NCBI GenBank assembly: GCA_964396965.1
Contig: CAYNGD010000007.1
Location: 25,520-89,519, forward strand
Origin: JABMRW01 sp964396965
GTDB lineage: Bacteria > Chloroflexota > Dehalococcoidia > Dehalococcoidales > BS750m-G39
DNA: 64,000 nt
Direction of reading: 5' to 3'
Positions 33,060 to 40,822 of the stretch are shown here, piece by piece (within the stretch, counting starts at the first letter, position 1; the number at the start of each line of letters is the position of its first letter). The notes beneath the pieces are model-generated. The model did no database searches and was not told the DNA's origin. It was given only the letters and a program-made list of their open reading frames with translations. A program made the position numbers and the translations under genes.

Positions 33060-34042
33060 GGAGAGTACCTTTTCAAGGCGGCCTCAAAGACTGCCTGTAT
33101 CAGCCCCTGTTGCGTCCAGCCCAGCTTCTGGGCCATGATAATCAGGTCGCTGTAACTGCCCAGCCCGGGCAGGGGGTTTATCTCCAGGAAATAGGGAATT
33201 CCACCTGGGCCGATTCTGAAGTCGATACGGGCGAAGTCTCGGCAACCCAAGACTTTAAAAACCTTGAGGCTGGCCAGAGCAATCCTCTCATTAACCTCGT
33301 CGGCCAGCCTGGGGGGAGACTCGTAGTCAACCAGGTTGAGGTAATCTCGCTTTACCTCCAGTGAGTAGACGAAGTGCCCCTCACTTTTCCGGGGCAGGAT
33401 GCGCATCAGGCCCACCAGGCGGGGCGGAGCATTGCCGATAATACCGGCGGTGACCTCGTCACCGCTGATGAACTCCTCAGCCATCACCGGCTGCCGGTAA
33501 TCGTTAAGCAGGCGGCTCACCTCTCTGGTCATCTCCTCCCGGCTTTCCACCACCGAGCTGGAGCGGATGCCCTTGCTCGAGCCTTCGTAGGCCGGCTTGA
33601 CGATGGCCGGGAATTTCTCCCAGGCTAGTTTACCCAGCTCCTCCTCGTCGTTTACCATCTGCCACTGCGGAGTAGCGATACCTTCGGCGGCCACCAGCCT
33701 CTTGGCTAGCGGTTTGTCCAGGCAGACGGTCAGGCAGTGGGAGTCCGAGCCGGAATAGAGGATGCCCAGCATCTCCAGAACAGCCGGCACCTGGGACTCG
33801 CGGCTGCGTGAGCTGCCCCTCCCCTCGGCGATGTTAAAAACGATGTCAACCTTCTCCCGCCGTATGTTGTCCAGGAACTCCTCGCCCCCGCCCAGCAGCA
33901 CCACCGAGTGTCCGGCGGCAGCCAGCGCGGCAGCGATAGTCTCCACCGTCTCCCGGGAGTCATACTCCTCTAAAGCGTCTTCGGGGGCGGCGGCGTCCAA
34001 GGGTATGGCTGACTTAAGATCGTAGGCTAAGCCTATCCGCAT
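33044..34042 (-). CDS. ATP-grasp ligase of the D-Ala-D-Ala ligase family (first copy)
   Basis: 332 residues. It has DIVFNIAEGRGSSRSRESQV and LGILYSGSDSHCLTVCLDKPL at the N-terminal side, FPAIVKPAYEGSSKGI for nucleotide binding, VMAEEFISGDEVTAGIIG, and the metal-binding end FARIDFRIGPGG with YFLEINPLPGL. It overlaps the KamA gene by 29 bases and the second ligase by 16, so the three are translationally coupled. The two ligases share architecture but differ at many positions in the substrate lobe, so they may act in sequence on different substrates. Confidence 0.87.
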   Translation of the reverse strand: MRIGLAYDLKSAIPLDAAAPEDALEEYDSRETVETIAAALAAAGHSVVLLGGGEEFLDNIRREKVDIVFNIAEGRGSSRSRESQVPAVLEMLGILYSGSDSHCLTVCLDKPLAKRLVAAEGIATPQWQMVNDEEELGKLAWEKFPAIVKPAYEGSSKGIRSSSVVESREEMTREVSRLLNDYRQPVMAEEFISGDEVTAGIIGNAPPRLVGLMRILPRKSEGHFVYSLEVKRDYLNLVDYESPPRLADEVNERIALASLKVFKVLGCRDFARIDFRIGPGGIPYFLEINPLPGLGSYSDLIIMAQKLGWTQQGLIQAVFEAALKRYSPCVAV

Positions 34043-35369
34043 CCCTGGTTCCTGCCTTCTTGACCGCTACCGGCACCTTAACCGACAAGGGCAGTTGCGC
34101 CGGCACTGGCTTGGCCCTGGCCTTCAGCCTGGGGTTGTGGCAGTGGTAGATATGGCCGCGGTAGTTCCTCACCAGAATCCTGTCCCCGTTCTGAGAGAGG
34201 ATATAGTTGGGCTGCACCGGCACCTTGCCCCCTCCCTGGGGCAGGTCAATAACGAAAGTGGGCACCGCCAGCCCCGAGGTGTGGCCGCGCATACCCTCGA
34301 TTATATCCAGGCCAGTTGCCAGCGGCGTGCGCAGGTGCTCCGTCCCCTCCACCTCGTCACACTGGAAGAGGTAGTAGGGTCGCACCTTAATCCTTAGCAG
34401 CCCCTGGCACAGTTTGGTCTGTGCCTCCACACTGTCGTTGATGCCGCGCAGCAGCACGCTCTGGTTGTTCACCGGGACGCCGCTCCGCACCAGCCTGTCG
34501 CAGGCGGCAGCTGCCTCCGGAGTTATCTCGCGGTAGTGGTTGAAATGGGTGTTGAGCCATATCGGGCCATATCTGGAAAGCATGGCGCAAAGCTCGTCAT
34601 CGATGCGCTGGGGCAGCACCACCGGGAAGCGGCTGCCGATGCGGATAATCTCGACGTGCTCTATCTGCCGCAAGCTGCCGATAACGCCCTCAAGGTGGTG
34701 GGTGGATAGAGTCAAGGGGTCACCGCCGGAGATGACCACATCCCTGACCGCCTTATGATTGCGGATGTAGTCCAGCATGGCCTCAATTTCGCCGAGGGTG
34801 CGCACCCAACCGCCATGCCTCCACTCCCGCTTGCGGGTGCAGTGGCGGCAGAGCATGGGGCAGATATCGGTCAGCACCATTAAAACACGGTCGGGGTAGC
34901 GGTGTACCAGTCCGGGGACAACCGAGTCCCTCTTCTCCTCAAGGGGGTCTTCGCTGCCGATTCCGGCCAGGGCTATCTCCTCAAAGGCGGGCACGGACTG
35001 AAGCCGAATGGGGTCTTGGGGGTCATCGGGGTCAATCAGGGAAAGATAATAAGGGGTTATTGCCAGCGGGTACTTGATGGTGACCAGCCTGAGCCTGGCC
35101 TGTTCTTCAGCAGTCAGGGGTATATAGCTGGCCAGTTGTTCGACGGTGGTGATGCGGTGGCGGAAGTGCCACCTCCAGTCTTTCCAGAGGCTATCGGGTA
35201 TGTGCCCAAAGAATCTTCGTCTCTGGGCGCTGGTACTGGGAGGTTCCCCCTCCGGGGTGGTAACTATAGCTGCGCCGGGAGGTTCCTCCTCGGCCTCAGC
35301 CGCGGTCTCTATAGAATATTTTTCCGCCCTCAGGGCGGGTTGTTTTTTAATTATTCCAGGTGCTTTCAC
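34014..35369 (-). CDS. kamA: KamA-family radical SAM lysine 2,3-aminomutase
   Basis: 451 residues from a GTG with GGAG 11 bases upstream. The radical SAM cysteines are C170, C174 and C177 in CPMLCRHC. The PLP lysine is K382 in QGGGK. The two acidic residues that hold the side chain amino group of lysine in clostridial aminomutase (D293, D330) correspond to D338 (QCDEVEG) and D375 (TFVIDLP). All these positions share one constant offset of 45 residues. Glutamate 2,3-aminomutases have Lys and Asn there instead. The product is therefore probably beta-lysine. The first ~50 residues are a low-complexity extension. It heads the six-gene operon. Confidence 0.92.
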   Translation of the reverse strand: MKAPGIIKKQPALRAEKYSIETAAEAEEEPPGAAIVTTPEGEPPSTSAQRRRFFGHIPDSLWKDWRWHFRHRITTVEQLASYIPLTAEEQARLRLVTIKYPLAITPYYLSLIDPDDPQDPIRLQSVPAFEEIALAGIGSEDPLEEKRDSVVPGLVHRYPDRVLMVLTDICPMLCRHCTRKREWRHGGWVRTLGEIEAMLDYIRNHKAVRDVVISGGDPLTLSTHHLEGVIGSLRQIEHVEIIRIGSRFPVVLPQRIDDELCAMLSRYGPIWLNTHFNHYREITPEAAAACDRLVRSGVPVNNQSVLLRGINDSVEAQTKLCQGLLRIKVRPYYLFQCDEVEGTEHLRTPLATGLDIIEGMRGHTSGLAVPTFVIDLPQGGGKVPVQPNYILSQNGDRILVRNYRGHIYHCHNPRLKARAKPVPAQLPLSVKVPVAVKKAGTRDADRLSLRS

Positions 35370-35462
35370 CTTTTTTATGTTCTCCTCTAGTGTTAGATTT
35401 CAGTATTTCAGGCTCGTTTATGAGGTCACATCTTCGGTTTTTACCCCCTATAAACAAAAAGA

Positions 35463-35484
35463 GTTAGGAAATACTTGTCCTAAC
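35463..35484. promoter_or_regulatory. Inverted repeat, possible operator between kamA and the regulator
   Basis: GTTAGGA (35463-35469) and TCCTAAC (35478-35484) are perfect inverted arms around eight bases. It overlaps the -35 box of the forward promoter. The related decamer TTAGGAAATA occurs at 35464-35473 and, inverted, as TATTTCCTAA at 35516-35525, next to the -10 box of the reverse promoter. The small winged-helix protein encoded alongside is the obvious candidate to bind. GGAA-N6-GTCC inside it is one base off the archaeal NrpR site. Confidence 0.5.
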
Positions 35485-35503
35485 CTTCTTTTCCTGTTAT
35501 AAT
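35475..35503 (+). promoter_or_regulatory. Promoter of the small winged-helix regulator
   Basis: TTGTCC (35475-35480), 17-base spacer, perfect TATAAT (35498-35503). Transcription would start at about 35510 and run through the reverse promoter of kamA toward the gene at 35611. Confidence 0.5.
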
Positions 35504-35529
35504 ATACACTAAATATATTTCCTAAATAA

Positions 35530-35557
35530 ATTATACACATTTTGTACCGGTTGTCAA
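35530..35557 (-). promoter_or_regulatory. Consensus sigma-70 promoter of the kamA operon
   Basis: On the minus strand TTGACA (35557-35552), 16-base spacer, TATAAT (35535-35530): both boxes perfect. Transcription would start at about 35523 and leave a leader of roughly 150 bases before the GTG of kamA. The leader crosses the forward promoter and the inverted repeat, so the two promoters face each other. Confidence 0.7.
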
Positions 35558-35610
35558 TAGGATTTTAGTTATTTTTGACAGCCGATTAGCTGGAAGCAGG
35601 AGGTGTCAGA

Positions 35611-35919
35611 ATGGGGGAATGGAAATTCATCACCAACCACGCCCTGGTGTTCTGCCTGATTGCCCAGCAGCCGCGAAGCACCGCCCGGGAGATCGCCGCC
35701 ACCATAGGCATTACCGAGAAGACAACACGCAATATTATTAATGACCTTGAGGCCGATGAATACATAACCAAGACCAAGGAGGGACGGCGCCTGCGTTACA
35801 GCATAGACCCGGAGATGCCCCTCCGCCACGAGCTGCACGAAGACAAGTCGGTGGGCGACCTGCTGGAAATTCTGGGCTGGGAGAAGCGGCGCCGGAGGGT
35901 AAAGAGCGCCGCCGGCTAA
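35611..35919 (+). CDS. Small winged-helix transcriptional regulator
   Basis: 102 residues with AGGAGG nine bases before the ATG. A MarR/ArsR-like winged helix fills residues ~8-75: ALVFCLIAQQPRSTAREIAATIGITEKTTRNIINDLEADEY in two helices and a recognition helix, then a wing KTKEGRRLRYSI. It has no ligand-binding domain; the C-terminus is a basic tail (WEKRRRRVKSAAG). It is divergent from kamA, with overlapping promoters, so it probably controls that operon and its own gene. Confidence 0.85.
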   Translation: MGEWKFITNHALVFCLIAQQPRSTAREIAATIGITEKTTRNIINDLEADEYITKTKEGRRLRYSIDPEMPLRHELHEDKSVGDLLEILGWEKRRRRVKSAAG

Positions 35920-35933
35920 AATTGGGCCTTAGT

Positions 35934-36944
35934 TTACAGCTCCCAGAAGCTGCGCAGCTCCCGGAAGTCAATCAAGCCGTTCTCGGCGACATTTTCAATC
36001 TCGATACCGGCCTCAACGGCGGCCGCCACCGGATTAAGACCGCCGAGCTGGACGATACCAACCCGGTTCAGGGCCACCGGAATCTGGCAGAGCGGCTCGC
36101 TGGTACCGCCAACGGCAAAGATGCCGCCGATGCCGACCTCCTTGAGCCGGGCTATCCTCTCCTCGACAACCTCCCGGGCCGGTGCCGGCACCGTCCGGAA
36201 AACGCCCAGTATCTTGCCGCTCCCCGTACTAGCGGCCTTGCCGACGCTGGTCATCCTGGCCTGGATGAACTGCTCGGAAGGGTCAACCGAGGTACCGGCA
36301 TAGTCAATTATGGCGACAAAGCGCCTGGGCTTTAGATTTCTAACCTCAAGCAGGCCGCCAAAGCGGAACTCCACCGGCACCCCTGCCTTGAGCAGCACGC
36401 CGTTTGTGGCCACGCTGCAGACGGTGGCCAGGCCAATCTTACCCTCGGGCACCACCGCCGTCCCCAGCTTCTCCCCCTCATTGGCGGTGGCCACCAACTC
36501 GCTGACGCAGAGCCCGGATTTAAAGGCGCCCTTCATCACCGCCAGCGCCTTCTTGAACTGCTCCCTATCGATGAGCGAGGTGTTTATCGGTAATTGGCCG
36601 CTGCCCTTTTCCGGGTCGAAACTGGTCTGGTAGGCCAGCAGCTCCAGCTTATCGCGCACAAAGCCGAGGTGCTGAGGGGCCAGGGCCTCCTTGACCTCCC
36701 GCCGCCCTTCCTCAGTAATCATCCGCCCATCCCGTCCGGCGGGCTGGGTATAGCCGCGTTCGTCGGCTATCTTCAGGTGATACCTCACCCCCCGCTCGCT
36801 CAAGAAAACCCCTTCGTCCTCAAGCCGGCGGGCAATAGTGATTGAACCCAGTGGTTCCGAGGACTCGCTCAAGACCTTGAGAATAGATATTAGCTTACCT
36901 TCGGCGTCGGAACCAACGACCTGTTCCGCCATCAGCCTCGCCAC
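35934..36944 (-). CDS. NrpR-like (DUF128) nitrogen transcriptional regulator
   Basis: 336 residues from a GTG (ATG four codons later possible). An N-terminal winged helix (KLISILKVLSESSEPLGSITIARRLEDEGVFLSERGVRYHLK) precedes a single ~230-residue DUF128 domain with VVPEGKIGLATVCSVATNGVLLKAGVPVEF, split in halves, and FGGLLEVRN, IIDYAGTSVDPSEQF, GIGGIFAVGGTSEPLCQIPV. In methanogens NrpR represses glnA, amt/glnK and nif operons and is released by 2-oxoglutarate. It sits just downstream of the nadE-glnA-glnK-amt genes, which supports the same role here. Confidence 0.88.
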   Translation of the reverse strand: MARLMAEQVVGSDAEGKLISILKVLSESSEPLGSITIARRLEDEGVFLSERGVRYHLKIADERGYTQPAGRDGRMITEEGRREVKEALAPQHLGFVRDKLELLAYQTSFDPEKGSGQLPINTSLIDREQFKKALAVMKGAFKSGLCVSELVATANEGEKLGTAVVPEGKIGLATVCSVATNGVLLKAGVPVEFRFGGLLEVRNLKPRRFVAIIDYAGTSVDPSEQFIQARMTSVGKAASTGSGKILGVFRTVPAPAREVVEERIARLKEVGIGGIFAVGGTSEPLCQIPVALNRVGIVQLGGLNPVAAAVEAGIEIENVAENGLIDFRELRSFWEL

Positions 36945-36993
36945 CCCCTGCCGTTTTCCCGCATTATACCACGCCCGCTCACAAAGCTGTAGC

Positions 36994-38994
36994 TTAAGGC
37001 TGCTTACCAGCCGGGCGCAGCTTGTGGTACATAGTCTCTAAATCTTCGAGCCACAGCTGGTCTTGAGCCTCCGAGGGCATTCTCCAGTCCCCCCGGGGGG
37101 AGAGGCTCACCGAGCCTACCTTCGGCCCCTCGGGCAGGCAGGTCCTCTTGAACTGGTTGGCGAAGAAGCGGCTGATGAAACTCTTCAGCCACTTATACAG
37201 GTCGTCCAGAGAGTACTTGCCTTCAAAAAGCCCCTGCCGGCTCACCTCGTTGGCCAGGTAGAGAATCCGGCCTGGCCTCATGCCGAAGCGGATGAAGGGA
37301 TAGAGGTAGAAATCGGCCAGCTCAAACGGCCCGATAAGCTCCTCGCTCTTCTGCCTTATCAGGCCGTTTTCGGGCCGGATTAACTCCGGGGAGATCGGGG
37401 TCTTAAGAATATCATACAATACCTTCTGGGCCGGTGTGCCGGCCATCTCTTCATCGGCCACCCAGCGCACCAGAAAGCTCACCAGGGTCTTGGGCACCGA
37501 GGCGCTGACGTGGTAGTGTGAGATGTGGTCTCCGGCGAAGGTGCACCAGCCCAGGGCAATCTCGGTGAGGTCGCCCGTCCCCAGCACGATGCCGTCGAGC
37601 TGGTTAGCCTTGTTAAAGAGGAACTCGGTGCGGTAGCGGGCCTGGACGTTCTCGAAAACCACATCCTCCCCGCCGTCGTGCTCCAGGTCTTTCAGGTGCG
37701 AGTTGCAGCTCCGGCTGATGTTCACCCGGTCCAGGCTCACCCCCAGTGCCTGGCACAGCCTGGTGGCGTTAGCCCTGGTCCTCCGGGTAGTCCCAAAACC
37801 GGGCATGGTGAAGGCATGGACACTGGTCCGCGGCAGCTTGAGAAAGTCTATCGTCTTGGCGGCAACCAGCAGTGATAGTGTGGAATCAAGGCCACCGGAG
37901 ACCCCCAGCACCAGCCGGCTCTTCTTAGCGCCGGCCAGCTTCTGAGCGAGCGCCCCCACCTGCATGGCAAAGATTTCGCGGCAGCGGTCTGCCCTTCTCG
38001 CCGGCTCCTCGGGGACAAAGGGATGGGGGTCGAGCGTCCGCTCCAGACGGCGAGGGGAGAGGTCGCTGACCTCGGCCTCGACCACCCGGCAGGCTTCCAC
38101 GCCGGCCGCCTGCTCCCGAAAGCTGGTCATCACGCTGCGGTCGTGCCCAAGCCGCTCCAGGTCAATATCGACCACGATAAGCCGGGAATCCGGCGACAAG
38201 CGCGCCGATTCCCTTAATATCGTCCCGTTCTCAGCGATGATGATATGACCGCCGTAGACCAGGTCGTTGGATGACTCCCCGATGCCAGATGAGACATAGC
38301 AGTAGGCGGCGATGCACCGGCCTGACTCCGAAGAGACCATTGTCCGGCGCCAGTCCGCCTTGCCCAGCACCTCGTTGCTCGCCGAGAGGTTGACCAGCAC
38401 CGTCGCCCCGGCCAGCGCCTGGTACTCGTGAGGGGCCAGCGGCACCCACAGGTCCTCACAGATCTCAACACCGATGATAGCGGATTTAATTCCGCGCAGT
38501 CTGAAGAGAATGTCGCTGCCAAAAGGAACTTCCTGGCCGGCCAGCTCGACGAGAGTGGAACCGACCTCGGTAGCCGGGGCAAACCAGCGGTCTTCGTAGA
38601 ACTCCCGGTAGCCGGGCAAAAGGGTCTTGGGGATAACCCCCAGAATACGGCCAGAGTTCAGGACCACAGCACAGTTAAAAATCTTCTGCTCGACCACGAG
38701 GGGCAGCCCCACCATCACCACCATCGCCCTCCTGGCGCTCTCCGCCAGAACCGCCTCCAGCCCCTTCTCCGCCTTGGCCAGCAGCGCCCGGTGCTGGACC
38801 AGGTCACCGAGGGTATAGCCGGTGATAGCCATCTCGGGAAAAGTGAGCACCTGCACCCCCTGCTCCCCGGCCTTCCTCATGGTGCTGATAATTGCTTTAA
38901 CGTTAAAATCAACGTCGGCCAGGCGGAGCGCGGGCACCGCCCCGCCGATGCGCAGAAAACCGAGATCGCTATTCAGTTGAACGCCTTCAGCCAC
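36994..38994 (-). CDS. nadE: Glutamine-dependent NAD+ synthetase
   Basis: 666 residues from a GTG with GGAAGGGGG upstream. The N-terminal ~300 residues are a nitrilase-like glutaminase (FPEMAITGYTLGDLV, KTLLPGYREFYEDRWF, and the cysteine in GVEICEDLW). The C-terminal part is the NAD synthetase with PP-loop VLGVSGGLDSTLSL and LGTGDLTEIALGWCTF. It converts deamido-NAD to NAD using glutamine nitrogen channelled from the glutaminase domain. It follows glnA after 66 bases in the same orientation, consistent with a glutamine-dependent block. Confidence 0.95.
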   Translation of the reverse strand: MAEGVQLNSDLGFLRIGGAVPALRLADVDFNVKAIISTMRKAGEQGVQVLTFPEMAITGYTLGDLVQHRALLAKAEKGLEAVLAESARRAMVVMVGLPLVVEQKIFNCAVVLNSGRILGVIPKTLLPGYREFYEDRWFAPATEVGSTLVELAGQEVPFGSDILFRLRGIKSAIIGVEICEDLWVPLAPHEYQALAGATVLVNLSASNEVLGKADWRRTMVSSESGRCIAAYCYVSSGIGESSNDLVYGGHIIIAENGTILRESARLSPDSRLIVVDIDLERLGHDRSVMTSFREQAAGVEACRVVEAEVSDLSPRRLERTLDPHPFVPEEPARRADRCREIFAMQVGALAQKLAGAKKSRLVLGVSGGLDSTLSLLVAAKTIDFLKLPRTSVHAFTMPGFGTTRRTRANATRLCQALGVSLDRVNISRSCNSHLKDLEHDGGEDVVFENVQARYRTEFLFNKANQLDGIVLGTGDLTEIALGWCTFAGDHISHYHVSASVPKTLVSFLVRWVADEEMAGTPAQKVLYDILKTPISPELIRPENGLIRQKSEELIGPFELADFYLYPFIRFGMRPGRILYLANEVSRQGLFEGKYSLDDLYKWLKSFISRFFANQFKRTCLPEGPKVGSVSLSPRGDWRMPSEAQDQLWLEDLETMYHKLRPAGKQP

Positions 38995-39060
38995 TACGGC
39001 CCCCTTCCACCTGATATAGCTACCTCTATTTTACAACATTTTTATTTTTATAGCATAAAT

Positions 39061-40404
39061 TTACAGTACTGGCAGGTATTTTTTAAGCTCGTACTCGGTT
39101 ACCTGAGCCTTGTACTGGTTCCATTCTATCTTCTTGTTCTCGATAAAGGCCTTGAAAGTGTGCTCACCGAGGGCCTTGCGCACCACCTCGCTCTTCTCGG
39201 CCAGCAGTATAGCCTCCAGCAGGCTGGCGGGCAAGGTGCCGATACCTCGCTCCTGCCTTTCTGCCTCGGTCATCTCATATACGTTTTCTTCTATCGGCTT
39301 CGGGACTTCGTAACCCTTTTCGATGCCTTCCAGCCCGGCGGCCAGCATAACGCTGAAGGTGAGGTAAGGATTACAGGCCGGGTCAGGAGACCTGAATTCT
39401 ATCCTGGTGGCTTTTTCCTTGCCCGGCTTATATTCGGGAACCCTCACTAAGTCAGCCCGGTTTCGCCTTGCCCAGGATTGGTATACCGGCGCCTCGTAGC
39501 CGGGCACCAGCCGCTTATAGGAGTTGACCCACTGGTTACAGACAGCCGTAATCTCAGGGGCGTGTTTGAGCAAGCCGGCGATATAACACTTGGCTATCTT
39601 GGACAGGTGGTAGGCATCATCTTTATCAAAGAAGGCGTTACGTTCGCCCTTGAAAAGCGACTGGTGGACGTGCATACCGCTGCCGTTGATGCCGAAGATG
39701 GGCTTGGGCATAAAGGTAGCGTAGAAACCGTTTTGGATAGCAACCTGCTTCACCACCAGCCGATAGGTCATCACGTTATCGGCCATGGTCAGGGCGTCGG
39801 TATAGCGCATATCTATTTCATGCTGGCTACCGGCCACTTCATGGTGAGAATACTCTACGCCGATGCCAAGCTCCTCCAGGGCGAGCACGGTCTCACGGCG
39901 CAGGTCGGTGGCCATATCCAGCGGGATAAGGTCGAAATAGCCGCCAAAGTCGAGCTGTTCGGTGTCCTGGGAATTCCTGAAGTAGAAGTATTCCAGCTCC
40001 GGCCCCACGTAAAAGGTATAGCCTAGGTCGGCCGCCCGCTTGAGGTTCCTCTTGAGGACAAACCTGGGGTCGCCCTCAAAAAGCTCGCCCCCCGGCCTCA
40101 AGACGTCACAGAACATACGGGCCACGGCGCGGTGCTCGCGCGGACGCCAGGGTAGCAACCGGAAGGTCTCCGGGTCGGGCAGGGCAACCATATCGCTTTC
40201 GTCGATGCGGGCAAACCCCTCAATCGAAGAACCGTCAAACCCCATGCCTTCCTCCAGGGCCCCTTCCAATTCCTCCACAGTGATGGCAAAGCTCTTGAGC
40301 ATCCCTAAGATATCGGTAAACCACATACGGATAAACTTAACATCGTGCTCTTTGGCCATCTTCAGGACATAGGCTTTACCTTCTTCCCGGCTTCTGTTTG
40401 TCAT
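39061..40404 (-). CDS. glnA: Glutamine synthetase type I (alpha subclass)
   Basis: 447 residues, the length of GSI-alpha enzymes, with AGGAGG before the ATG. It has the N-terminal beta-grasp domain (FIRMWFTDILGMLKSFAI), the latch/metal motifs GFDGSSIEGF, EVAGSQHEIDMRY, the ATP site NGSGMHVHQSLF, and KRLVPGYEAPVY with the glutamate flap, then RSPDPACNPYL. Subclass alpha lacks the adenylylation tyrosine loop, so control is likely by feedback and transcription. It is the end of an amt-glnK-glnA series. A TATAAT lies in the 79-base gap upstream and may give a separate transcript. Confidence 0.96.
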   Translation of the reverse strand: MTNRSREEGKAYVLKMAKEHDVKFIRMWFTDILGMLKSFAITVEELEGALEEGMGFDGSSIEGFARIDESDMVALPDPETFRLLPWRPREHRAVARMFCDVLRPGGELFEGDPRFVLKRNLKRAADLGYTFYVGPELEYFYFRNSQDTEQLDFGGYFDLIPLDMATDLRRETVLALEELGIGVEYSHHEVAGSQHEIDMRYTDALTMADNVMTYRLVVKQVAIQNGFYATFMPKPIFGINGSGMHVHQSLFKGERNAFFDKDDAYHLSKIAKCYIAGLLKHAPEITAVCNQWVNSYKRLVPGYEAPVYQSWARRNRADLVRVPEYKPGKEKATRIEFRSPDPACNPYLTFSVMLAAGLEGIEKGYEVPKPIEENVYEMTEAERQERGIGTLPASLLEAILLAEKSEVVRKALGEHTFKAFIENKKIEWNQYKAQVTEYELKKYLPVL

Positions 40405-40483
40405 ATTTACCTCCTATTACAGCTTTTGTACCTTTCTTTTTTGATTAACTATTATAATATATCCGCCTAAATATATACACACC

Positions 40484-40822
40484 TCAAACGGCGTTCTCGC
40501 CCTTATCTCCGGTGCGCACCCGTACCACTTCCTCAACCGGCAGGACAAAAATCTTGCCGTCACCGAGCTCGCCCGTCCTGGCCTTGCTGACGATGGCATC
40601 AATAACTTCGGTGACATCCTCGTCCAGCACCACCAGCTCTATCTTCAGCTTGGGCAGCAGGTCCACCCGGTATTCCCCCGCCCGCCACTGGAGCGGGATT
40701 CCCTTCTGCTTGCCCCGACCGCTGACCTCGCTAACGGTCATACCGAAATAGCTCTTTTCTTCGAGGGCCTTCTTCACCGCCTCCAGCCTCTCCTCCCGGA
40801 TAATCGCCTCTACCTTTTTCAT
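40484..40822 (-). CDS. glnK: PII nitrogen regulatory protein (GlnK type)
   Basis: 112 residues. It shows the PII signature blocks MTVSEVSGRGKQKG (T-loop base), YRVDLLPKLKIELVV and ARTGELGDGKIFVLPV. The T-loop reads GIPLQWRAGEYRVD: the position of the uridylylated tyrosine Y51 of E. coli GlnB is a tryptophan. So covalent uridylylation is not possible; sensing would rely on ATP/ADP and 2-oxoglutarate. Its ATG overlaps the amt stop (ATGA). It is expected to bind Amt and block it when nitrogen is abundant. Confidence 0.94.
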   Translation of the reverse strand: MKKVEAIIREERLEAVKKALEEKSYFGMTVSEVSGRGKQKGIPLQWRAGEYRVDLLPKLKIELVVLDEDVTEVIDAIVSKARTGELGDGKIFVLPVEEVVRVRTGDKGENAV

